Origin: Pochonia chlamydosporia 170
Lineage: Eukaryota; Ascomycota; Sordariomycetes; Hypocreales; Clavicipitaceae
NCBI RefSeq assembly: GCF_001653235.2
Contig: NC_035791.1
Span: 5,084,001-5,148,000, forward strand
Direction of reading: 5' to 3'
Length of the DNA: 64,000 nt
Position numbers and translations under genes: made by a program
The notes under the pieces: generated by a model
Databases searched by the model: none
The model's input: only the letters and a program-made list of their open reading frames with translations
Told to the model about the DNA's origin: nothing
In this document: positions 47,600 through 59,100 of the stretch, one piece after another
How positions within the stretch are numbered: the stretch's first letter is position 1
How the letters are laid out: each line of letters opens with the position of its first letter

Positions 47600-49326
47600 G
47601 GTCAAATAGATGCCTTTGCCAGTCGGGACATAGACTGATATGAGGCCTGGTCTGCAACTCCACTGCTGTTTGCCTGCTAGGTGGCAATTAAAAAGACACA
47701 ACCCACCAGGCTTTCAAATGATTAATAGTGAACGCGTGGTCATGAAAATTCGACCCCGAGAAGAATGAGGAAGAACGGAGAGTCGGATGACACGACGAAG
47801 CGGGCAAACAAAAGGGTTGCCTAACGGGACTCTGGCGGCTCAAAGTGTCTCATGCCACGTCTTCCGCGGAGCGGACTGGACTGGACTGGACTTTGACTGG
47901 AAGCTGGGGAACAAGGGTCTGGTACATGTGGTCACAAGCTTGCCTCTCTTAAGCGCCTCCCAAATCATGCAAAACTGCGAATAAGCTTGCGTCGCATTCC
48001 CCAAGAGGTACATGTAACAAGCAGTCAGTCTGGGTGTTGGCAGAGCGGGTCGACTGTTGCTGTAATCCATCTGTCGTAATGAAGCCAATCCAAAGCAAAG
48101 CACCATCACAAGTACTGCTGATCCTCATTGCCCAAACATCTTCAACCAAAACTCCTAGTCAGCAGCTGTTGGTCTCCGTGCGCATTCTGTATCCATTCCC
48201 AACATACCTGGGTCACGAAAGCTCTGATGGCTATCTGGTCACTTCGTCCTCTGCCCATTTCGCAAAACTCTCGCTTCGCCTCCTTCGCCCCAGAGTGAAC
48301 CAGGGACCAAGACATGCATCAAAACCAAGAGTTGGTGCTCGTGGCTCATCAAGTCGGCTTTGCCAAATCTGGCCGACAGCTTCGACATGTGGAGTCGATG
48401 GTCTCTGAGTCCTCGCGTCCCGTCCTCGTTTGGCCAATCGAGATCCGCGGGCTGACGAGTCCCTTGTCAAGCCACGTCTTCACTTCAGATCAATTTGCCC
48501 ACCGCAATGCCTCGCCAATGCCATGCAACAATTCGTTTGGTATTGTTAGTTCGTCGATACAGTACAGTACCAAACAAACACTTACATCCGATTGCAACAG
48601 CATTTCCATGCCTCTGGTAATTGATGCAGTTGCTGTCATTGACAACCTGACAAGGCCCAAATGAATGTTGTCCATATGTCCCATGTCAGTGCCAGGGAGA
48701 CAAAACGAAGAACCTTTTATCCTGTTACACGCGAGAGGCAACACATCAAATGCTCTGAGCCTCTGACGTATGATCTCTGACAAAACGTCCAACTTGTCGG
48801 CCCCACGTTCAAGCATCATCCACACCTCGGTCGCCTTCCGAGCAAAAGCTTATGCAGTCTCCTATTCGACATGCTGCTCAATCCGTTTCGTAGTCCACCC
48901 GCAGGGCTGAAGGCCCTCATCCATCCATTTCAAAGTGAAGCACGGTGGACAAACACTGTCATACAGTCGAAACACTTTGTTTTTCTCTTGGTTCGTCTGA
49001 AAATTGTCGTAACAAAGACTGTCACAGGCACAAAGTTGCCTTCCGTGCCAGGTTTCATGTTCTCCATTCCTCCGACGTGTACGTGTATCCTTCTCCTCTT
49101 ACAAATACTGTATGATCCAAAAAGAAACCAAACCAAACCAAACCAAACCAAAAATCACAATCCAAGTACATGATTGTTATTGCCTGTGCCGTTCACTGTA
49201 TAATCCGGGCCACTGTACTCCATCCCCGACGATACATCCTCTGGGTATTGCCAAATCCCAACGTACACTTATACTACATAGATAAAACAAAACAAGCATC
49301 ACAAAAGAAATTTGCGAATACAGACA
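47600..49326. other. Gene-free intergenic region (about 1.7 kb)
   Basis: No gene seen. It contains (GGACT)n at about 47873-47890 and an (AACCA)n pentanucleotide run at 49126-49150. ORFs are short and random. Confidence 0.5.
49126..49150. repeat. (AACCA)n microsatellite
   Basis: Five near-perfect pentamers downstream of the Zn2Cys6 gene. Confidence 0.85.
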
Positions 49327-52007
49327 CTATTCGGAGCCTGTGTCGTCCAAAAACTCGCTCAAAATTTGCACTCGAGTCCGGGCAACGTCGCTGTCCGAGC
49401 CAATGAGTTCCATGATCTGGATCATTCGCGCTGCATAGCCATGTTAGCCTTCCTTCACAACATCTTCTTACAACGCCACGTGGTTTTGAATGCGATTATC
49501 ACTTACTGATGTCAGCCCTGGCCCTCACGAAAAGGGGGTCTCGGGCCAGCATGTCCTTGCCCGCCGCTTCCTTTGCTGTTTCTCGTAGCACATTGGCAAT
49601 GCACAGCGCTTCCAAGAAAGCCCGGTGATTAAAGACCCACCATACTCGGGCCTCTGACTCCAAAAGAGTAAACATCAAGAAAAATGCGCTAATTGCATCG
49701 TGCGCTGCCTCCAAAGTTCCACGGACGTTGACCGGCACATCGGGGCTTTCTGACGCAAGCACCAGCATAAGATTGTGGAAATAATTGCTCGTCAAGAATA
49801 AGGTTTGCCGCACAATCCGCTTGTTCGTGCTCGCCACCGCTGTCAAGCTATCCGTATCCCAGGATCGAAACACGTCGGGAAATGACCGATACACTGCCCG
49901 AAAATCCGCCACCAGTTTCGACTTATGCCGGACTGTTGTGCAAATGGGGACATCCAGCGACCGGGGTGAGCAAATGGTCTCCTGAACCAGATTTGCCAAC
50001 ATCCAAGATCCCCTGATGTAGGCTGTGTCCGTCGGGTCACTGCTCGCGATTGATGAACTGTCGTCCAACAAGTCATCAACTGAAACGTCTGTATGGGTGG
50101 CAGAAGGCGGTAGTGACAATAGAACAGTCAGGAACGTATCCTGGAGTAGAACAGCTTGCCAAACTTTTCGCCGCTGTTGCTTTTCAAATGGATTGGCATT
50201 CGGCGTTACTGTTCGGAGGATATTTCCCGTTAGCCCCAGCATTTGTGGGATGAGTGACGTAAAGTAGCACGGGGGGATGGGCCAAGTGGAAGAATGAGAT
50301 CATCTTACCGATATTTGGATCACGATGCAGACCCATGGCGTATGCTTGTCTGATTAGGATACCGGCGAACGCCCAGCCGTCCGACGCGTGGTTATCGTTA
50401 ATGAGGAAATAAGTCATGAGCACCATGGCCTGTATCGATCGAAGTGATGCAGAGCTTAGATACGAGGACATCCGGAGAGCTTGGTTGGATGCGGAGGCGT
50501 AAAATTCGGCAGTCTGTTTGCGCTCCTTCGGCGTGGTTGCGGTAACAAATTGGGTACTGAGGGCCAAGATAACAAAGATCAGGGCAACAAAAGCAGGGTC
50601 CATTTTGTTCCTCTCTTCGGTGCCCATGCGCCAAAAATGTTCGTAGTCGGCGTAAAATGTTTGGCGATGTATCATGGGATACACCGCATCAACGCACTCA
50701 AAATATCGGGCAACCAGAATGTCCGCTTGAATTTTGTCAGGGAGAACGGAGACGACTTCGGGTAACCCTCCATCGCAAGTCCAGTAGTTCGCGAAAGGGT
50801 GTTCCGATCCGATACCAAAGACATTGCTAGCTTTTGTTACGGAATACGGCACGTGGGATAAGAGGCCAATGGATAGAGCTGCAGCGCCTCGGGAAGACCC
50901 TTCTTGGTCGTTGATTGCGCCTCTGTCGGCAATGTTAGGGATTGTTGCTATGCCTTCGTTGGCATTCTTTTTCTTTGGTGGTCGAGTCATGCGACGTCCA
51001 TTAGCTGCCGATCTTGACGTTTCCCTGGAGAGGCAGGTTAGCTTGGATGATGAAGACGAGGTTGGATCGTCACTCACTCCAAGAGATTTGCAACATGCGC
51101 GTATCGACATTCGGTCTGTCTTTTGATGCCTTAAATATCAATATTAGCCATGAATCATACGTTTGATATATTGCTTGTTATTTTTCAAAACTTACAGGCA
51201 AGACAGTGTGGTCGACCACGATCACACTGTTGAGAAAGGTTAGCTATCAGGTTGAAATCAACACTGCATCAACAATATGAAGTATAATGACATAGACTGG
51301 AGGAAGAGGTGCAATGTCGAAAGTGGACGACTTATCCGGGATGTCAATTGTTGAAGATTAATTTGGCTCAGACTGTTTTCGTAGTGTGACACAGGGGAAC
51401 GGGCAAAATTAAGGTTAGGATGGGGGAGCGTTGTGCGACGCTGCATGTGTCTGGCAAAGTGACAAATCTCGCATGACCAGTTGCAGACCACGATTCGGTG
51501 AAGAAATTGAAAGAGACGAAACAAGAAAAGCAATCAAGCTTGTGATGCAGACAGGGGGGGAGTAAAGGGACATGAAGACAAAAATAAAAACTCAAATTGA
51601 GGCATGATGCTGCTGCATGACAGGCGGATTTCGAGTAAACGCACCTTTGTCTTTCGCTCAACACATTCATGGCATGACAAGGTCGGTTTGTTGCGCTTTT
51701 GTTTCTTCTTTGCTGGTTCCTCACCATTGATGGGTGATCTCTCGTCACTCAACTCCCGATAGTCGACGCTGTCGCCATCATGACTATGACTGTGACTGTG
51801 ATTGTGACTATGGCCGTGGGCATGACCATGAGGAGCCGGATGGCGAGGATATGTTTGAGTGTGCCCATGTGTCAGAGAGCCAGGTGAGGACACGCTCGTT
51901 GGCGAGTCGAGATGCGGTTTGAGAGTCAGGGAGGACGGCGCAGCCGGATCTCTTCCATGCGCAATGGGAGAGCGGTGCAGGCCGTGTTGCAGCCGCGATA
52001 TATCCAT
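49327..52007 (-). CDS. Zn(II)2Cys6 transcription factor with fungal_trans domain and His-rich tract
   Basis: Six exons: 52007-51645, 51226-51196, 51129-51078, 51024-50309, 50208-49507 and 49430-49327, giving 655 aa; introns of 418, 66, 53, 100 and 76 nt, all GT-AG and frame-consistent. The zinc cluster is residues 112-139 (C-x2-C-x6-C-x6-C-x2-C-x6-C), preceded by KKKQKRNK (NLS) and split by intron 1 exactly before the third Cys and again by intron 2. Residues 47-76 are a His-rich run (HGHAHGHSHNHSHSHSHDGD). The middle homology (fungal_trans) region is recognisable by YFECVDAVYPMIHRQTFYADY, RSIQAMVLMTYFLINDN, AYAMGLHRDPNI, and EKQQRRKVWQAVLLQDTFL. It is a nuclear DNA-binding regulator; targets unknown. 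The 418-nt first intron is unusually long for this window. Confidence 0.92.
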
Positions 52008-52360
52008 TAGACGACGAGGTGCTCGGGAAGCTCAAAATGATGTAGAGTCTGGTAAAATTGGTGACTGCTATGCGGTGCGCGCTGAGAGCTTTGTTCGGGG
52101 TGCGGTGTGATCCAAGTCTGGTCCAGTCCAGTCAGGTCCAACCAGACAGTGGGAGAGGTGCCGGGAATAAAGCTCAGGACTGGCTTGTCTGATGGTGCTG
52201 GTCTGGCTGTGCTGGTCTGGCCTGGTGCTTTGTGGTCTGGTCCAGTCTGGTTCGACGTCTCGGTCGCAGGGAATAAACGGGGAGGGGAACGGGGAATGAA
52301 AAGGGAATTGCAAAACCGGACCGAACCAGATCGGACACAAATATGACTTAGGAGAGAGGA

Positions 52361-52395
52361 GAATGAATGAATGAGTAAGTGAATGAATGAATGGG
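52361..52395. repeat. (GAAT)n microsatellite, interrupted
   Basis: Two blocks of GAAT repeats separated by GAGTAAGT, upstream of the Zn2Cys6 gene. Confidence 0.85.
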
Positions 52396-52776
52396 AATAA
52401 GACACAGCCAATTGCCCGGTCCTGATGACAATCGAAGAGCTGTCCAGACCCAGACTCCAAAAACAGTCGTCAAGGCAAGTGACCCCCGTCTTGCCCGTCT
52501 CCCTTCCTCAATGGCTGGGCTGGGCCAGGCTCGAGCAGTTCGCGCCAATTAGTTAGCTGGGCTGAGCCGTGGTTGTTCCTTCCATGTCTTTGATTCTGGG
52601 CAAAAATGTGGAAAGTGTCAAACTTGGTCCAGGCCCCCGCACCTGCCCAACTGGCTGGGCCTGGAACGTCGGCAACCGGACACAGGCGCGGATTCAAGTG
52701 CATCGAATCCATCCATCCATCCTCTCCAGTCATCTCCAGTCCCCCTCCTGTGCTCCTCGTCTCCTCCTGTCACGTC

Positions 52777-52800
52777 TTGTCCTGTCCTGTCCTGTCCTCT
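52777..52800. repeat. (CCTGT)n microsatellite
   Basis: About four and a half copies of TGTCC in the divergent intergenic region. Confidence 0.8.
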
Positions 52801-55336
52801 CCTTGTCCACGGCCGGCCATCCACACACCCCCAGCCATACAGCAATCAAAAGCAAATCAATCCACAGCAAGACCATAGGTATTCAATCTTGCCAGCCCCC
52901 GTGCGTATCAATGTCAGCTAGGAGTCAACTCCGACTTGAAATCTGAAGCCATGGCCATCTGCATACAGCCATTCCTCTATATGTGGACCTACCGACCAAC
53001 GGCCTTTAATTTAACCTTTGGGAATCGTTGTCGATACATCACAGCGATTCTGTCTGATACCATCCATCATCCCTTCATACACTCACATGAAGCATAATCG
53101 TCCATTGCTGTGGACAACAACACATGGTGCAGACTCTTGGACTCACCCTACTCCCCTTGTTACGCCTCTCTGATGCTCCTTCAGAGAGCTGCACGCACCA
53201 GACAGCAACGGCACCGGATACGAAATATGTCTTTGCAGTAGCAGCATGCATCCCAAGCCTGGCGCCGTATCACTAATGACGAGAATGCCGGAGATTTCCG
53301 CTGACTTTATTTTCTCTAGCGAGCCACCACCTTCAGCTTGGCGCTCACACACACCCCAGCTCAGGCGATCGAGCTATTCAAAACTAGGTCCCTATATCAC
53401 GACGCTTCCTATTTGACGGTCCTGCTAGAAGCCTATTACCGTGCAGAGCACCCTGTCGAGTTCGACCGAGGCCCCATTCGTTTCTCGTTTTTTTTTTGTT
53501 CCTTACCCTTCCAGCACGCGATGGCTATCGTGACCCTGGCCGAGGCCTATCATCCATCCGGCCATGATTTAGCCTGACCTGACAAGGTGGTGTTTACTTG
53601 ATGGGAGGAACGAAATTAGTCCACCACCAACGTGTCATCTTGACGAGCGATTTGCAGAGAATCTCGCCCCAAAACATGGCAATATGTCTCTCTAGTGACA
53701 ATGTGGCGCACCCGAACACGGTACGTTTTTGTCGCATATTACTACGATAGCGGGCAAATTTAGCTCCATGGCTTGCTTTCTGTCTGGTATGTTGCCATAA
53801 TGGCGGTCTGTTTGTTGCATGTGCCCCCGTTTTCCCATAAAGTACGGCGCCGTGGTTATTGTATGTGTTCTCCTCCCCGTTTTCTTTTCCGGGCGCGCAT
53901 TATTTATTACGGCCAGCCGCAATTGGCGGCATCATGCACCTCAATCAAAAACACAGCAGATGGCTATTAAAAAAACGAGGCGAAGCAACAAAAGATGGCA
54001 CCGGTCGTGCGCGAATCCTTGCTCCCTCACGGCTTACTAGTGCCGAACGCTTGAGTCGTTGCTCGCAGAACGATGCAAAGATGGACAGTTGTCTTCTTGG
54101 CTGACGGCCAATCTCGTTCCAATATCGCCGTGGTATCCCCAGTCGCTGCGTCAGTGAAACGCACCAGGCGCTAAATTTCCACTTCTCATGCCGGGGATCT
54201 GCTTACCCGATTCCACACTAGATGTCACCATTCTAGTAGCGATAGCCGGTCGAGCCCTAAGAACTTTAAAAAATCTTGGCACAGACTAGGCGCAACTCGT
54301 GACGCCGCATTACCACATGGCAGGTCTCCTTCCAGCCCACCGAAGCCCCCTAGCCAAGATGGCTGCAACAAGAAGGCAGGAAATTTCTCTCGGTCCATTT
54401 TGATTGTGGCGTTGCTCAGTACAGCATGGACCGACAATTACGGAGTGCAGAGCAGCAGATTGGCGGTTGGCTTCATTCAGCAGTGGGATTGTGCATGGCT
54501 GACTCGGACAAGCCCCGTCTGGCATCGTACGGGGGGCCGGGGCCTGGCTAAACGAATTTGTGTGATTCTTACCTAGGTAGGTTGGATGGGGTTTGCGGCT
54601 TTTTCCACCAGACCACGACTAATCTTCCGTTTTATTTCCAAATAAAGATAAAGTAGAGCGAAGTTTGAAGCTGTTGGCTCTGGGGGCCATTTTCGTCTTG
54701 GCAAAATGGGCGGCCTCACGCAAACTGCGGGGGGACGGCATTCGTTTTCTCGTCAAGGAAACATCCGAGTTTATGCTTAATTTGCAACGGCAACTCGGGT
54801 TGAGAAATGTGAGATTGTTTGCCAATCAGCCAGGTTCTCTGGTTTCCATTGTCTTGGCATTGCCTGTCTTGGACAAATGTGCGACGAGGCTAGTTTTTTT
54901 CCAAGCCTAGGGTAACCCTGGTCGTTATCTTCATGAGGGCTTTCACTCGCATTTCACGTCGAGTTACTCCGTATTCCCGACAGAACATCAAATCCTGGCG
55001 GCAAAATGAGATGGAATGAATCAAAGTCGTCCCTTGGATAGGAGCGCATCAAATTTTCCTGCGCTCTTCTGATTTGGCATGCCTTTACAACCCACAACAC
55101 AAGTCCACTGATCCGTGGACATAATGAATCATCATCCGAGGTCAAGCTAGCAGCTGTGGGGTTGGCAAAGCTCCATGTCAGCTAACCACATATGCACCGA
55201 GCCTACCGTTCCTGATCCTACAGATGGACAACTCCCAACGTCAGCCAGCTCAATGGACCTAATTCACCTCAACGAGTCCTTCATGACACCAGCAATAGGA
55301 AGACTTCAACGCCTCGGTCACCAACTACAGCGCAAC

Positions 55337-56101
55337 ATGGCCAGCCAAACCACCGTGCCCGCCGCCCCATGGCGAGACGCATTTCTCTCACAGATCGAAC
55401 AACTCAAACAGCCAGCATTCACACTCAGCTCCCTACACAACATATCAACAGCCTCAGCACCTCAACTCGTCCCCCGAGCCCGCACAGTAATATACAGAGG
55501 CACATGGGCCTCCCTAACGCCCAACCCCAAAAACCCAGCTCCTCTCAACCCCCCAGCCTACGAAACCGACCTCCCAACCATCACCACCGACGCACGCATG
55601 CACAAAGTCACCGAGTTATTTCCAACAGCCGAGCAATCCTCCGTCGGCGGCCCCGTAGAAGCAGTATTCTGGATCCCCGACTCCATGACCCAATGGCGCA
55701 TCCGCGGCCGCGTCTGCATGATTGGTCCTGATATCGATGCTCCCCAGGGGATATCCACGCGAGATTTCCTCACGCCGTATATGAGACGGCGAGGGGATGT
55801 GAGTTCCTGGAGTTGGAGCCGCGAATTAACTGCACAATTTGGGAACTTGAGTCCCTTTATGAGGGGAACATTTCGGAATCCTCCGCCGGGAACACCAATC
55901 TCACAAAGTCCCGGGGGGGGATTGGGGCTGGGACAGACTGTGGAAGATTTGGAGGATGGGGTTGCGAGGGAGAATTTTAGGGTTTTGGTGATTGTGCCGG
56001 AGGAGGTGGATAGGGTTGATTTGACGGATCCAGAGAGGGGGAGACGCTGGGATTATAGGTTGGAGGGGAGGGAGTGGAAGGAGCGGGAGCTTTGGCCATG
56101 A
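55337..56101 (+). CDS. FMN-binding split-barrel protein (pyridoxamine 5'-phosphate oxidase-like, Alr4036 family)
   Basis: 254 aa from ATG 55337 (MASQTTVPAAPWRDAFLSQI); the frame is open upstream to an ATG at 55175, which would add a poorly ordered 54 residues, so the internal Met is preferred. The family pattern is present: PWRDAFLSQIEQLKQPAF, FTLSSLHN, RARTVIYRGTWASL (FMN phosphate-binding Arg region), LTTITTDARMHKVTEL-like segment at about residue 90, EAVFWIPDSMTQWRIRGRV, and a C-terminal NFRVLVIVPEEVDRVDL and RRWDYRLEGREWKERELWP. Fungal members are cytosolic and annotated as flavin-binding oxidoreductases; their substrate is not known. It probably does not make PLP itself, because the canonical PNPOx C-terminal residues are not evident. 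Confidence 0.88.
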   Translation: MASQTTVPAAPWRDAFLSQIEQLKQPAFTLSSLHNISTASAPQLVPRARTVIYRGTWASLTPNPKNPAPLNPPAYETDLPTITTDARMHKVTELFPTAEQSSVGGPVEAVFWIPDSMTQWRIRGRVCMIGPDIDAPQGISTRDFLTPYMRRRGDVSSWSWSRELTAQFGNLSPFMRGTFRNPPPGTPISQSPGGGLGLGQTVEDLEDGVARENFRVLVIVPEEVDRVDLTDPERGRRWDYRLEGREWKERELWP

Positions 56102-59100
56102 TGGCTTGTTCTGGTTGTGCTTGTGAGGTATGTTGAGGGATGGTATTGGTCGTGGATGTGGTTGACGTGTTGCTGGATTAGGTGGAGGAGTTGGATGAGA
56201 ACTATTATGAACAGTGGTGTGATCTGGATTTTGATATTGGGTTAGTGGTAAGATATTCTGTATACTATGCTTGTGGAACTTGTGAACTGCTGAGTCGAAG
56301 GCAGTTTCCAGGCATTCTGAAGTTCAAACTATATGCTTGGGTTTTACAGCAACTGGGTATTATACTAGATGAGAATGATTCAAGCTACCAAATGTCTTCG
56401 GTTTGCTACCTAAGAGTTACCAATGTCCTTAAATATTAGGACTCTTGCCGTCAATTCGCGATATCATCTGGCCCATTACACCTACACTGTACCACACCAT
56501 CCTCGAACAGCTATTTGGTTTCATCTGTCGAAGTGGCAGCCTACCCTATAGTTATTTCATCGCTAACAAATTTTTCTGCGAAACCAAAACCAACCAAAAC
56601 AGCCTACTGCATTGTCAAATCTTGCAGGTCTTACAAACCATCTCAAACATGCAGCTATGAGACTGTGATGCAAGATGAGATCTTATTGGAAGTTTGGCAT
56701 CTGAGACATTCACAAGCGAGCTCCCCTTGAGGATAACACAAGTCCTCACTCGTTTAAGCCCAGGCTGGAACAGGAGAATTCAAGCGAAACCGCGACTGTA
56801 TATGGAATATTTGGCTGCTCTCGTTGATTGATGTACTAACAGACTTGGAACAGATGGGAATTTCCAAGTGTGCAGGACCGGCATGCTTTGCTAATGCTAT
56901 CATGCCCACAGCATTTCAGGTCAACTGGTGTTGTCATGGAGAATTATACCCTCTGGAACCAGCGGTTCATAAAACAGAAACACCTGGTTGGCATTTTTTC
57001 ATTTGTCAGTGACAGGTGCGAGAATGGAAACATGCAGCTTGCATTGATATCACCTGAAACGACAAGTTGCGACGGCAGCGTGTCTTAGCGTGGCCACCTC
57101 ATTTACGGACTGACTGCAAACTCGATACGCGCTGTAAGTTTCTAGTGTAACTACGAATTCTTCGTGTGAGAATAAGCGATGCTAGCGCATATCTTCAGCG
57201 GCCCAAAATTGCCCATGGAATTGTTCGAGAAGGATTGGAATTTGAGACGTTGAGGTGTTGGTTCTCTACTTGTTTACGCCATATACACGGCCTAGGAAAC
57301 CCGCACAGTCTTCGGCCAAATATTGTGGTACCATGCTATCAGGGAACGTAGCGGTGAGGCAATTTCGTTTGTGTCTGATTGCAGATTGATGCTTCACGTG
57401 CAATGGAGCATGGGACAGTGATGTGATTTTGACGTTTGGGGTAATGCTGACCGAGTGTCAGATGAAGACAAGTGGTTGGGGACACCACCGGTTGGAAGAC
57501 ACCCATTGGCCTCCAGAGCAGCTTCCGTCGGACATGCTCCGGCCATTGAGATTGGGAAGATACGCCGATGGAAACAAATTGTCCACCAAGACCGTCACGG
57601 CCCATGGGGCCAGACGGGTAACAGAATTGACGATCCGCGCGGAGATCCAGGCTTGGCCCCCACTAATTCGGGATGAGATGGCAGGCATGCCATGTGTTGG
57701 AAGCTGGGGCGAAGCCCATTCATCACATAAGACAGCTGGATGTGCCGAATAAAAGAGCAATACGTCCTCTGTGGTAAGAAAACTCTGGCCTTGTAATCCG
57801 TTCCAAGCACGCACCTGGATCTCAACCGGGATTACGTTCCCTCTTGCTAAGCAGGGTTGCCAATCGACACAAATGGTTGTGTGCTGCTCCTGTCTGCCGG
57901 CCGAACAAGAATTGTGCGATGCTCGTTTCGTCTGACACACCGGCAGGGCTGCTCCATCAAAGAGAGCCTCCCCCATCGGCCAACTCGGTTTTGGTCAGCA
58001 ATCGAGCCGTGAATCCTTGTCATAGCATTCAGGTTAACACACCCGAAACAAGCTTTCGTGCATAGGTGTCATGCGCACAAGGGATCGAACGTTGCACCTG
58101 GCCAAATTTGTAGCACCTCCGACTCATACTTCATCGTTTTCTGTTGTGTTAACGGGAAATGAGAAATATGGTCACCAAGACGGTGTGAGAGTGATGAATG
58201 TCTGAGATAATGCTCTTATGAGGACATGCCCCGAAATGTTACCACTACTTTGGACCCACTGACGGCTTAGCATGATTTGTGACCAGAACAAGAGAAAGAA
58301 CTCAACTCCCACATGCACGTCTCGATGCGCTAGGAGCTGCATTGTAATAGGCCTGCTGTTGGAAAATTGCTTACGAAGAAGGCATCTCTACCTCAGAACA
58401 TCTTGGCCAAGGATGAAGATTACTGTTGGCTGGTGAGGGAAGGTGGATAAATCTTGCTAGGTTGCTGGTGAGCATGCGCTCCGGACCATGGCACCCAGTC
58501 AGTCCCTTCGTAAAGACGACCAGACACCCTAGCCTTTGCCCCCGCCGAGGTATGAGATCCCTGTATTCGAAATTTGTAGCAGTCGAATGGGCCAACATCG
58601 TAACCATAAAAAGTGGTTGTAAGTTTCCAATGGGTCAAAGACCACCATGACCTGCGCAAATTCGAGTTACCATGTATAATAGGGAATTGTAACGCATGTA
58701 AGAGTAAACCTTCCAGCTCCTCTTGCCGATGTCATGGCCAAGTAATCAAATTGAAGCTACCTGCTAGATTTGCGCTCGCTGACGTGCTCATGAGCCGCAT
58801 TTGACTCCAGCCTGGTCGGGGCCACTGGCTTAGACTCCAGACAGCTTGCCTTCTATCATTCAGCGGATGCAGCTTGCACAACATGCGTTGGCGGGGATCT
58901 TGCGCTAGGTTTTGCCCGTTTTGGCACCACATCAGACTTGAGGGGTCTGCCTGTCTGGCTGGTGGTCAACAGTATCATCGTTTCTTAACTGTGACAGTCA
59001 ATAGTTACGAAGCAACCAGCTCTGTTGGTCGCCGATGTTATTCCCATTGTTTCCTGCAAGCCGCCTCGGCATGAAGAGTCCCTTATCATAAGTCGAGCAG

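Larger units (their letters stand above)
52008..55336. other. Large divergent intergenic region (about 3.3 kb) with short repeats
   Basis: No gene recognised. The part nearest the Zn2Cys6 gene is full of TCTGG/CCAGTC words (52100-52260). A (GAAT)n run sits at 52361-52395, ATCC repeats at about 52710-52725 and (CCTGT)n at 52777-52800. ORFs in this stretch are repeat-driven or random. Confidence 0.5.

Noticed and set aside
58060..58110. tRNA T-arm-like sequence (minus strand, ...GTTCGATCC...)
   Set aside because: The T stem has a mismatch and no D arm, anticodon arm or acceptor pairing could be found at the right distances.
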